A DNA stretch of 64,000 nt, from assembly GCA_963727415.1 (NCBI GenBank), contig CAVSGF010000003.1, forward strand, positions 682,001 to 746,000. Direction: 5' to 3'. Both the position numbers and the translations under genes were made by a program. Positions 33,573 to 41,674 of this stretch are shown piece by piece. Every line of letters begins with the position of its first letter. Position 1 is the first letter of the stretch. This stretch comes from DASQPR01 sp963727415. Its GTDB lineage: Bacteria; Actinomycetota; Actinomycetes; Mycobacteriales; Micromonosporaceae. The notes beneath the pieces were generated by a model, which worked only from the letters and a program-made list of their open reading frames with translations, had not been told where the DNA came from and made no database searches.

Positions 33573-34927
33573 TCCTGCAACCGCCAGAACTGCAGGTGAT
33601 TGTGCAGTTCTTCGCAGGCCAGGTAGCCACCGAGTGCGACACAGGACCCAACACCGATCCCGTGTAGCCGCTGCAGGATTCGCATCGTCCCAGCCGCCGG
33701 GTCCACCGCGGCGAGGAACGAATCGACGCGGGTCGGTCCTGGCACCGTCATCGGCGCCGAGTCCGGGATCGCGGTGATCGCGGACGCTCCCGGATACGTA
33801 CCATCCGGACCGGGCGAAGCCCCCACCGGGATGAGCGCGTGCTTCGTGTTGAGCCGGACCGGTCCGCTGCCAAGCTCCGGATTCGGCAGCCCGCGATCCT
33901 CGACCGCGGCGAAGCCGGGGAACGGCATGGTTTCCCCGGTACGCGGGTCGATGCCGGTCGCGATCCGGCCGTCGTACATGCAGAACACGGCGCCGCACGG
34001 GAACAGCGAGGAGTCCAGGGAGAACGGTCGTGACCACAGCTTGCTCAGGTCCCTCGCCGAGAAACCTTCGAGGACCGCACCGGTTGCCGTCTCGTGTCCG
34101 ACCAGCACCACCCCGGCGGTCTGGCTCAGCGCGACCTTCGCGTCCACGCCGGCGACAACCCTCTGCGGATCCGAACCCATATCCAGACGGCGCCGTCCCC
34201 GAACTTGACCGGTATCGAGATCGATCACCCGCAGCAACCCGGTCTGCGGGCACAGCTCGACGTCGTCGGCGGCCAAGTCGTATTCGCAGGATGATCCGAT
34301 CGGCCGCGTCCAGAGCACCGATCCGGTCAACGGATCAAGACGCGTCAGCGTCGGCCGCGCCCCGGGACCGAGCCCGGTGACCAGCAGACGATCATGGTCA
34401 ATCGAGGCCAGGTCGGCCGGTACGGTCCACCGCAGCCGCCCGGTCGCCAGTGATATACCGACGGTGAGCGGCGGCCCGGATCGGTAACTGATCAGTACCG
34501 TGCCATCGATGCGGTAGATGGTGTTCGGCAACCCGGTTGGCAGCGGCGTCGACCAGATCCGGCGCCCGGTAGTCACCTGGTAAGCCGCTATCCGTCCGTT
34601 CGCGGCGCTGGCGTCGGAAACCACCACGATGGTGCCTGCCACCATCGCCGACGCACCTGGACGGGCGCTGATCCGTGCCGCCCGCACCAAGGCCGCGCGG
34701 CCCGGTGCCGCCGATGCGCCCAGACCGAGCAGAAGCAGCAGGACGACGGCGGCGGCCACGTCCCCGGGGCGGCGGGCGTGGCGCTTCGAGGGAAAGCTCT
34801 GCTCGTCGGAGGCGGCCACCTGGAAGTCGTTGCCGAGATCAATGACGGCGATGCCCCGACCGGCGACCCCGCCGGCCGTCAGGTCGTCCGCCGTGCGGCT
34901 TCTGCCGGCCGTCAGGTCGTCCGCCAT
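33569..34927 (-). CDS. Membrane-anchored PQQ-like beta-propeller protein (second of three)
   Basis: A 452-residue protein. ATG 34927 overlaps the first propeller gene by 16 bases and starts within a 36-bp direct repeat that encodes ADDLTAG twice. Before the membrane helix (about 53-72) lies IAVIDLGNDF, the same short motif as in its two neighbours. The outer domain has blades such as AYQVTTGRRIWSTPLPTG, SLATGRLRWTVPADL and RLDPLTGSVLWTRPIG, and ends with HGIGVGSCVALGGYLACEE. It is a paralogue of the genes on either side. A more distant in-frame start at 35257 lies deep inside the first propeller gene and is rejected. Confidence 0.78.
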   Translation of the reverse strand: MADDLTAGRSRTADDLTAGGVAGRGIAVIDLGNDFQVAASDEQSFPSKRHARRPGDVAAAVVLLLLLGLGASAAPGRAALVRAARISARPGASAMVAGTIVVVSDASAANGRIAAYQVTTGRRIWSTPLPTGLPNTIYRIDGTVLISYRSGPPLTVGISLATGRLRWTVPADLASIDHDRLLVTGLGPGARPTLTRLDPLTGSVLWTRPIGSSCEYDLAADDVELCPQTGLLRVIDLDTGQVRGRRRLDMGSDPQRVVAGVDAKVALSQTAGVVLVGHETATGAVLEGFSARDLSKLWSRPFSLDSSLFPCGAVFCMYDGRIATGIDPRTGETMPFPGFAAVEDRGLPNPELGSGPVRLNTKHALIPVGASPGPDGTYPGASAITAIPDSAPMTVPGPTRVDSFLAAVDPAAGTMRILQRLHGIGVGSCVALGGYLACEELHNHLQFWRLQE

Positions 34928-36297
34928 ACGGCTATTGTGCCGTCGATGGCCCGGCAGGCGATGACCCGTTTCGTCGCTTGGCATCGGGTGGACATGCCCG
35001 GTACGGCTGTCAGCAGGGTCGGTGCCGACGCGCCCGCGGCCAGCCTTGCCAACCAGATCCCCAGGTGCCCCCGGGTCGGCTGGACCAGTAGGAGCGCATC
35101 GGCGCCGGCCCGTGTTATCTCCCACGAGCTGAGATCGGCGATGACCCGCCCGTTCTGGCCATCGACCAGGTGCTGCGGTCCCGCTCCGGGTGCGCTGTAC
35201 GGCCCGACGATCAGATCGTCGCCGATCGGCATCGCCACCTGTGAGCGAGCCGTCCACAGCCGGCGCCCCGTGGCGAGGTCGAGAAGAGTGACGCCGGCAT
35301 TGGTCAGAGAGCAGACGCGGTTGCCACAGAACATCGCACTGCCGTTGTCACCGATCGTGTCGGTCCACCGTGGCGCGAATGTCGCGGTGTCGTAGGCGTG
35401 CAGTACCGCCGTCTGCGGGTACGGGAACAGGCCGAGCACGTCGGTCACCAGGATGGTGGAGCCCCTGGCGGTGACCGATCGAGAATAGATCGCGGTCGCC
35501 GGTGCCAGCCCAGCCAGCATGTGGGTCACCTCGTCGACCCGGTCGGCCAGGCGCAGGCCGATCACCTCGCCGGTGTGGCTCACCAGCCAGATCCGCTGCC
35601 CCGGCCGGAGGTCACTGATGAAGTCCGGGCTCCACATACCGTTCAGGTCCTCGGTCCATAGTGCCTTGCCGGTCCGGGTGTCCAGCCAGCTCAGCCGGCT
35701 GGATGAGCGACCGGCCTCGTAAATCAGGATCCGCCCGTGCGGATCGACGCTCGCCACATACGGGTAGCCGTTTCCGAACGTCGCGGCCCGATCCCACAGC
35801 ACCTCGCCGGTGCGCTTGTCCAACGCGATCAGGTGCGCATCGCCGTTGACGAAATTGGCGTCAACGACGGTTTCGCGGTCGGTCTCCATCACGGCGGAGT
35901 CCTGGCCACTGCCCGGAAGCTGACGACTCCACCTGACGCGGCCACGCAGGTCGTAGGAGGTCACTCTGGTCTCGGGCAACGGCTGCTGGTTGTCCCAGAC
36001 GTATAGGCCATCGTCGTAGAGCTGTACAAAGTCCGCGGCCGCGGCCGGAACCCGCAGGATCGCCACGACTTGCTTCGGCGGTCCGCTGCCGGATGCAGCT
36101 ACCAGCGCCAGCACGACCACGAGCATCAAGCCGAACCGGCTCCACCTGCCGTCGCGCCGTCGGCGGACGGAACCCGCGGGTGGGCCGGTCGCCGGTGCGA
36201 AGTCATCACCCAGATCGATGACCGCGACCGCGTCGGACCGGCGCGACCCGTGACGTGCCGGCTCCGGGCGGCTGGCGTCGACGATCCGAGCCCTCAC
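34912..36297 (-). CDS. Membrane-anchored PQQ-like beta-propeller protein (first of three)
   Basis: A 461-residue protein from GTG 36297, ten bases after the dxs stop. The N-terminal cytosolic part contains AVAVIDLGDDF, followed by one membrane helix (about 54-72) and a propeller domain with SYDLRGRVRWSRQLPG, ALDKRTGEVLWDRAATF, WLDTRTGKALWTEDLNG and LDLATGRRLWTARSQV. It ends with a Cys-containing blade (CQATKRVIACRAIDGTI). With the next two genes it makes a tandem paralogue array upstream of a two-component pair, an arrangement I also associate with Micromonosporales genomes. Confidence 0.8.
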   Translation of the reverse strand: MRARIVDASRPEPARHGSRRSDAVAVIDLGDDFAPATGPPAGSVRRRRDGRWSRFGLMLVVVLALVAASGSGPPKQVVAILRVPAAAADFVQLYDDGLYVWDNQQPLPETRVTSYDLRGRVRWSRQLPGSGQDSAVMETDRETVVDANFVNGDAHLIALDKRTGEVLWDRAATFGNGYPYVASVDPHGRILIYEAGRSSSRLSWLDTRTGKALWTEDLNGMWSPDFISDLRPGQRIWLVSHTGEVIGLRLADRVDEVTHMLAGLAPATAIYSRSVTARGSTILVTDVLGLFPYPQTAVLHAYDTATFAPRWTDTIGDNGSAMFCGNRVCSLTNAGVTLLDLATGRRLWTARSQVAMPIGDDLIVGPYSAPGAGPQHLVDGQNGRVIADLSSWEITRAGADALLLVQPTRGHLGIWLARLAAGASAPTLLTAVPGMSTRCQATKRVIACRAIDGTIAVWRTT

Positions 36298-36307
36298 CCA
36301 CCCATCA

Positions 36308-38269
36308 TCACCCGGCGGGTGTCACCTGCGCACGATCCGGATTCGCGAACAGCACGGCCGCCGCGATATCGGCCGCGATGTCGCTCGCGGTAAGCCCCAG
36401 GTCGGACAGGATCTCACCGCGGGTCCCGTGCGGGTGCCAGTCCGCAGCGATACCGAGATCGCGCAGCGGCGTGGCGACCCCGCCATCGCGCATCGCCTTC
36501 GCGAGCGCGTCACCGATCCCGCCGGTACGCACGCCATCCTCGACGGTGACGACCAGGGAGTGCTCGCTTGCCAGCGCGACCAGTTCCAGCGGTATCGGAC
36601 GCACCCAGCGCGGGTCGACCACCGTGACACCGATGTCTTGATCAGCCAGGATCCCGGCGACTTCGACCGCCATGTGGCCGAACGCGCCGACCGCGACCAG
36701 CAGCACGTCGTTGCGTTCGGCGGCGGTGAGGACATCGACCGGCCCGCGCCGGGTGATCGCCGGCAGGTCTGGATGCACCGATCCGGTCGGGAACCGTACG
36801 ATCGTCGGCCCGTCGGAGATCGCGATCGCTTCGCGAAGCTCCTCGCGCAGCGTGGCGGCGTCTCGCGGCGCGGCCAGCCGCAGCCCGGGGACCACCCCAA
36901 AAACCGACATGTCCCAGATGCCGTAGTGACTCGGCCCATCCGGTCCGGTGATGCCGGCCCGGTCCAGCACGAACGTGACCGGCAACCGGTGCATCGCCAC
37001 GTCCAGCAGCACCTGATCGAAGGCTCGGTTCAAGAATGTGGCGTAGACCGCGACGACCGGATGCAAGCCGCCGAGCGCGAGCCCGGCCGCCGAGGTAACC
37101 GCGTGCTGTTCCGCGATGCCCACGTCGTAGGCCCTGGCCGGGTATTTGGCCGCCAGCTTCGCGATGCCGGTTGGCCCGGCCATGGCCGCCGTGATGCCAA
37201 CGACGTCCTCGCGCTCGTCGGCGAGTGCGACCAGTTCGTCGGCGAACACAGAGGTCCACTTGAGCGACGGCGGCGCCAGCAGCTTGCCGGTCTTCGGGTC
37301 GAAACTGCCGGGACCGTGCAAGCAGTCGGCCTCATCGTCTTCGGCCGGGCGGTACCCGTACCCCTTGCGTGTGACCGCGTGCACGATCACCGGGGCACCG
37401 AACCGCTTGGCCCGGCGCAGCGCGGACTCGACCGCCTCGATGTCGTGACCGTCCACCGGTCCGACGTACTTAAGGCCAAGGTCCTCGAACATGCCTTGAG
37501 GAGCGACCGCGTCCTTGATGCCTTTCTTGACCGCGTGCAGTGTTTCGTACAGCGGCGTGCCGACCATAGGTGTCCGGCCCAGCGCGTCCTTGACCACGTC
37601 CAGGACCCGCTCGTAGCCGGGATTGAGCCGCAGTGTGGCCAGGTGGTCGGCGAGACCACCGATGGTCGGCGCGTACGAGCGCCCGTTGTCGTTGACCACG
37701 ATCACCAGCTTGTTGCTGGTCGCGGCGATGTTGTTCAGCGCCTCCCAGCACATGCCGCCGGTCAGGGCGCCGTCGCCGACCACCGCCACGACGTGACGGT
37801 CCTCACCACGTAGGGCGAACGCCTTGGCCAGCCCGTCGGCGTACGACAGGGCGGTGGACGCGTGACTGTTCTCGATGGTGTCGTGTTCCGACTCGGCCCG
37901 GTTCGGGTAGCCGGACAGGCCGCCTCGCTGACGGAGCAGGTCGAACCCGTCCTGACGCCCGGTCACGATCTTGTGTACGTAGGCCTGATGCCCGGTATCG
38001 AACAGCACCCGGTCCTTGGGCGAGTCGAAGACCCGGTGCAGTGCCAGGGTCAGTTCCACCACGCCCAGGTTGGGCCCAAGGTGACCGCCGGTACGGGAGA
38101 CCTTCTCGACGAGAAAGTCGCGAATCTCCGCCGCCAGCAGATCCAGCTCCTGGAAGGTGAGATCGCGCAGGTCGGCCGGGGCAGCGACGCGGGCGAGCGC
38201 AGACGACGGCGGCTCGGACGGCTCGGGGTTGCCGGCTGCCGCGGATGATCGTTTCGGGGAAGCGCTCAT
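36308..38269 (-). CDS. dxs: 1-deoxy-D-xylulose-5-phosphate synthase
   Basis: A 653-residue DXS of normal length. It shows the thiamine-diphosphate motifs VVAVVGDGALTGGMCWEALN and VIVVNDNGRSYAPTIGG, the substrate segments FDTGHQAYVHKIVTGR and RGGLSGYPNRAESEHDTIE, YDVGIAEQHAVTSAAGLA with the catalytic Glu, and a transketolase C-terminal domain. It condenses pyruvate and glyceraldehyde-3-phosphate, the first step of the methylerythritol phosphate pathway to isoprenoids. A disordered 20-residue N-terminus precedes the fold. It heads a leftward run whose next gene starts ten bases after its stop. Confidence 0.95.
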   Translation of the reverse strand: MSASPKRSSAAAGNPEPSEPPSSALARVAAPADLRDLTFQELDLLAAEIRDFLVEKVSRTGGHLGPNLGVVELTLALHRVFDSPKDRVLFDTGHQAYVHKIVTGRQDGFDLLRQRGGLSGYPNRAESEHDTIENSHASTALSYADGLAKAFALRGEDRHVVAVVGDGALTGGMCWEALNNIAATSNKLVIVVNDNGRSYAPTIGGLADHLATLRLNPGYERVLDVVKDALGRTPMVGTPLYETLHAVKKGIKDAVAPQGMFEDLGLKYVGPVDGHDIEAVESALRRAKRFGAPVIVHAVTRKGYGYRPAEDDEADCLHGPGSFDPKTGKLLAPPSLKWTSVFADELVALADEREDVVGITAAMAGPTGIAKLAAKYPARAYDVGIAEQHAVTSAAGLALGGLHPVVAVYATFLNRAFDQVLLDVAMHRLPVTFVLDRAGITGPDGPSHYGIWDMSVFGVVPGLRLAAPRDAATLREELREAIAISDGPTIVRFPTGSVHPDLPAITRRGPVDVLTAAERNDVLLVAVGAFGHMAVEVAGILADQDIGVTVVDPRWVRPIPLELVALASEHSLVVTVEDGVRTGGIGDALAKAMRDGGVATPLRDLGIAADWHPHGTRGEILSDLGLTASDIAADIAAAVLFANPDRAQVTPAG

Positions 38270-38344
38270 GACCGCAAAGTTTATCCGCCCATCCGGATCT
38301 CGCCCGTTGGGACGGCCGACCTACACCAAACTCTCACAACCGGG

Positions 38345-39031
38345 TCAGGCGCGGGCGGCGGCATCGACGTGGGCCGCATCGATCAGGGCGGCATCGATCA
38401 GGGCGGTGGCCGCGGCTCGCGCGGTAGCCGCCACCGACGGGTCACGGTCCATCTTGGCGCCGACGACGGCACCGTCGTACAGAACTACCAGTTGCCTGCC
38501 GAGCGAGTCGGGATCGGCCAGTCCGGCATCGCCGGCGAGGCGGGTCAGCAGAGTCCGTACGTACGCCCGGGCATCGTCGCAGACCTCGCCGACGCCGCTG
38601 CCCGGCGGCCGGGCCTCGGCGCTGGCATTGAGAAATGCACAGCCGTTGTACGACTCCTCCGCGAAGATCTCGCCGAGCAGGTCGTAGACGGCGAGGATCT
38701 TCTGGCGCGGATCGTCGAACTGGCCGATCCGCGACTCGATACGGCCACGGCGTACCTCCTGGCGCCCCAGCAGGTACGCCCGGACCAACTCGTCCTTGCT
38801 GCCGAACGTGTTGTACAGGGTGGCCTTCGCCACGCCGGCGCGCTCGATCACACGGTCAACGCCGACCGAGTGCACGCCCTCGGCGTAGAACAGCTCGTTT
38901 GCCGCGTCGAGCAGGCGGGCACGCGCCGACTCCCGACCGCCGCCACGTGCGGAATCGAGCGTGGCGCGCTCAGCAGCGCCGGCCTCGGAACCGACCAGTG
39001 AGGCCTTCGTCACCGACGTCTTACCGCTCAC
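38345..39031 (-). CDS. TetR family transcriptional repressor
   Basis: A 228-residue regulator from GTG 39031. The DNA-binding domain spans about 35-90 (ARLLDAANELFYAEGVHSVG, VDRVIERAGVAKATLYNTFG, SKDELVRAYL). A C-terminal ligand domain follows (YNGCAFLNASAEARPPG). A 30-residue unstructured N-terminal extension and a C-terminal tail with ALIDA repeats from a 15-bp repeat are unusual additions. It is divergent from an MFS exporter with two palindromic sites between them, so it very likely represses that exporter and itself. The inducer is unknown. Confidence 0.92.
   Translation of the reverse strand: MSGKTSVTKASLVGSEAGAAERATLDSARGGGRESARARLLDAANELFYAEGVHSVGVDRVIERAGVAKATLYNTFGSKDELVRAYLLGRQEVRRGRIESRIGQFDDPRQKILAVYDLLGEIFAEESYNGCAFLNASAEARPPGSGVGEVCDDARAYVRTLLTRLAGDAGLADPDSLGRQLVVLYDGAVVGAKMDRDPSVAATARAAATALIDAALIDAAHVDAAARA
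38376..38405 (-). repeat. 15-bp repeat in the TetR gene tail, two copies plus a diverged one
   Basis: gcatcgatcagggcg occurs twice in tandem (38376-38390 and 38391-38405), with a diverged copy just before (38361-38375). It encodes the ALIDA repeats of the repressor C-terminus and keeps the five-codon period seen elsewhere in the window. Confidence 0.8.
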
Positions 39032-39044
39032 GCCCTTGACGGTA

Positions 39045-39087
39045 ACAGACCGGTCTGTCTAGCCTCAACCACTAGACAGACCGGTCT
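39045..39087. promoter_or_regulatory. Two TetR operator palindromes
   Basis: The first site is the perfect 14-bp palindrome acagaccggtctgt (39045-39058). The second is agaccggtct (39078-39087) with the flank tagac, so that both share tagacagaccggtct when read in the right direction. A third half-site ccggtctacca follows near 39096. They lie between the divergent TetR and MFS starts and fit the form of known TetR/AcrR-type operators. Confidence 0.8.
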
Positions 39088-39140
39088 ACCAATTCCCGGT
39101 CTACCAATTCATTGAGGCCTTCCACGAAAGCGGGCCAGGA

Positions 39141-40412
39141 GTGACTTTCCGCCTACCGTCCCGAGTAGCCTTCTACCTTCAAGCATCGATCGTCGTCGCG
39201 CTGCTCGCCGGATCCAGCGCGCCGACTCCGCTGTACGCGGCGTACCAGCGCGAGTGGGACTTCTCCCCGATCACCACGACGATCGTGTTCGGGGTGTACG
39301 CGATAGCCGTGCTCGCCGCCCTGCTGACCGCGGGCTCCCTCTCCGACCACATCGGACGCCGACCAGTCCTGATCGCCGCTTTGGCCGTGCAGGCCGCGGT
39401 CATGGTCGCGTTCGCGACCGCGGGCGGTGTGGACACCCTGCTCGCCGCCCGGGTCGCGCAAGGCCTGTCGACCGGGGCCGCGCTCGGCGCCGTCGGTGCG
39501 GGGATGCTGGACATCGACCACGCCCGGGGCACCATCGCGAACTCCATCGCTCCGGTGGCCGGCACCGCGTCCGGCGCCCTGGGGTCGGCGTTGCTCGCGC
39601 GCTATCTCCCGGCACCCACGCACCTGGTCTACCTGGTGCTGCTCGGGATCTTCGTGGTGCAGGCGCTCGGCGTGATGATCGCGCGCGAAACCGCCACTCC
39701 CCGGCCCGGTGCCTGGTCGTCACTGCGCCCGGAGATCGGCGTACCGGCGCCGGTCCGGGTACCGATTCTGCTGGCCATCCCGGCCGTGATCGCCGCGTGG
39801 GCACTGGCCGGCTTCTACGGCTCGCTCGGTCCAACGCTCGTGCGATACATTTCCGGATCGACCTCGGTGGTACTCGGTGGACTGTCGCTGTTCGTGATCG
39901 CCGGCAGCGCCGCGTTCGCGGTCCTGCTGCGTAACCGGTCGCCCCGGACGGTGATCGCGATCGGCACCGCCAGCCTGATCGTCGGCGTCGGGCTGGTCTT
40001 GACCTCGGTCGCGACCACGAGCGCCACCCTGTTCTTCGCCGGCAGCGCCATTGCCGGCATCGGGTTCGGCAACAGCTTCCAGGGCGCCATCCGTGGCGTC
40101 GTCCCGCTCGCCGCCGCGCACCAGCGCGCTAGCGTGCTGTCCACCCTGTTCGTCGTGTCCTACCTGGCGATGGGACTGCCCGCGGTGCTGGCCGGGGTGC
40201 TCATCGTGCACGGCGGCGGCGTGGTGAGCACCGCGCGCATCTACGGCGTCGGGGTGATGGCGCTGGCGACGGTGGCGCTGATCGGCCAGGCGCGCCGGCG
40301 ACCCGCCGAGCCGGCACCGGCAAATCCGGAGCCGGCCGGAGCGGTGCCGGCCAGGACGGCGGTCCACCCGGACAATGCGCTCGAACCCGCGGAGATGGTG
40401 ACCTCCCGGTGA
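39141..40412 (+). CDS. MFS drug/solute exporter
   Basis: A 423-residue protein with twelve predicted helices. The MFS signature between helices 2 and 3 reads GSLSDHIGRRPVL, and helix 1 begins with the SSAPTPLYAAYQREWDFSP segment common in actinobacterial exporters controlled by TetR repressors. The start is GTG 39141. A Pro/Ala tail of about 30 residues ends the protein. Control by the divergent TetR protein is supported by the operators upstream. The exported compound is not known. Confidence 0.88.
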   Translation: MTFRLPSRVAFYLQASIVVALLAGSSAPTPLYAAYQREWDFSPITTTIVFGVYAIAVLAALLTAGSLSDHIGRRPVLIAALAVQAAVMVAFATAGGVDTLLAARVAQGLSTGAALGAVGAGMLDIDHARGTIANSIAPVAGTASGALGSALLARYLPAPTHLVYLVLLGIFVVQALGVMIARETATPRPGAWSSLRPEIGVPAPVRVPILLAIPAVIAAWALAGFYGSLGPTLVRYISGSTSVVLGGLSLFVIAGSAAFAVLLRNRSPRTVIAIGTASLIVGVGLVLTSVATTSATLFFAGSAIAGIGFGNSFQGAIRGVVPLAAAHQRASVLSTLFVVSYLAMGLPAVLAGVLIVHGGGVVSTARIYGVGVMALATVALIGQARRRPAEPAPANPEPAGAVPARTAVHPDNALEPAEMVTSR

Positions 40413-40465
40413 TCGGGCGGCCGAGCGCGGTCCGCGTCACCGCGGAATCTCGCGGCCGGTCCGGG

Positions 40466-41674
40466 TCACCGCGAGATCTCGCCGGGCCGGAGCAGCGCGA
40501 TGCACTCCACATGATGGGTCATCGGGAAGGCGTCGAAGGCGCGCAGCGCCGCCAGTGTCCAGCCGGACGCCCGGAACGTAGCGATATCCCGCGCCAGCGC
40601 CGCCGGGTCGCAGGCCACATAGGCCACCGCCCGCGGCGCCGCCTCGACGAGCATGCTTACCACCCGGGCCCTCGCTCCACTGCGGGGCGGATCCAGGACC
40701 ACGATGTCCGGGCCCGGGTGCAAGGCGGCCCGCTCTACCGTGGACCCGAGCACCCGCACCCACGGCCGGTCGGCCAGGGCCTCCGTGGCGGCCGCCACGG
40801 CCAGGCGATCCGACTCGACGAGAGTCACCCGGCCGGACCGGCCGACCCGGTCGGCGAGCGCCGCGGCGAACAGGCCGGCACCGCCGTACAGGTCCCAGGC
40901 CCGCTCCCCCGGCCGGGGGGCCAGCAGTTCCAGCACGGTGGCGACGAAGGCGGCGGGTGCCGCCGGGTGGATCTGCCAGAACGCCGACGGATCCAGGCGC
41001 CAGATCCGGTCGCCGCTGCGTTCGGTGACCCGGTCCGGGCCGGATACGGGCCGAACGCCCGCTGCCGTGCGCGCCGTGACCGCCACATCGCCGGTACTGC
41101 CCGCGACCACCTCGACCGAATCCGCGTCCGGCCAATGGCGCGCGGTGATTCCGGCCGCGTTGATCGACGGTACGGCGATCGGGCACGAATCGACCGGGAC
41201 CACCTCGTGCGACCGATGCTTGCACAACCCGGCCCGGCCGGCCGCGTCGACGGTGAACCGGACCCGGGACCGCCAGCCGAGCGGGCCACCGGGCAGCGCC
41301 CGCACCCGTACTCCGAGCGAAGCGATCTCGTCCGGGGCGAGGCCGCCGAGCCGGGCCAGTTGCTCGGCGACGACGGCGGCCTTGAGCCGCCGCTGCGCGT
41401 CGGGGTCGACATGCTGGAAGTCGCAGCCGCCGCACCGATCCGGTCCGGACCAGCCGCATGGCGGCCGCACCCGGTCCGGCGACGCCGAAAGCACCCGCAC
41501 CGCGTCAGCGCGCAGGTAACCGGGGCGCTCCTCGGTGATCTCGGCGATCACCGTCTCGCCGGGCAGCGCGTGCCGGACGAACACCACCCGCCCATCGGGC
41601 GCCCGGGCCACGAAGTGCCCGCCATGAGCGACCGGCCCAACGGTGAGTTCCAGGCCGGTCAGCGGCTCGCTCAC
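40466..41674 (-). CDS. TrmA/RlmD-family RNA (uracil-5)-methyltransferase with TRAM domain
   Basis: A 402-residue SAM-dependent methyltransferase. The TRAM domain occupies about 1-60 (VRHALPGETVIAEITEERPG). Iron-sulfur cysteines appear in PPCGWSGPDRCGGCDFQHV and later CPIAV. The catalytic domain has WDLYGGAGLFAAALADRVG for SAM binding, VLDPPRSGAR, and the nucleophilic Cys in YVACDPAALARDIATF. Members methylate U54 of tRNA or U747/U1939 of 23S rRNA; the exact target is uncertain. GTG 41674 overlaps the stop of the upstream APC gene by four bases, a pairing conserved in actinobacteria. Confidence 0.9.
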   Translation of the reverse strand: MSEPLTGLELTVGPVAHGGHFVARAPDGRVVFVRHALPGETVIAEITEERPGYLRADAVRVLSASPDRVRPPCGWSGPDRCGGCDFQHVDPDAQRRLKAAVVAEQLARLGGLAPDEIASLGVRVRALPGGPLGWRSRVRFTVDAAGRAGLCKHRSHEVVPVDSCPIAVPSINAAGITARHWPDADSVEVVAGSTGDVAVTARTAAGVRPVSGPDRVTERSGDRIWRLDPSAFWQIHPAAPAAFVATVLELLAPRPGERAWDLYGGAGLFAAALADRVGRSGRVTLVESDRLAVAAATEALADRPWVRVLGSTVERAALHPGPDIVVLDPPRSGARARVVSMLVEAAPRAVAYVACDPAALARDIATFRASGWTLAALRAFDAFPMTHHVECIALLRPGEISR

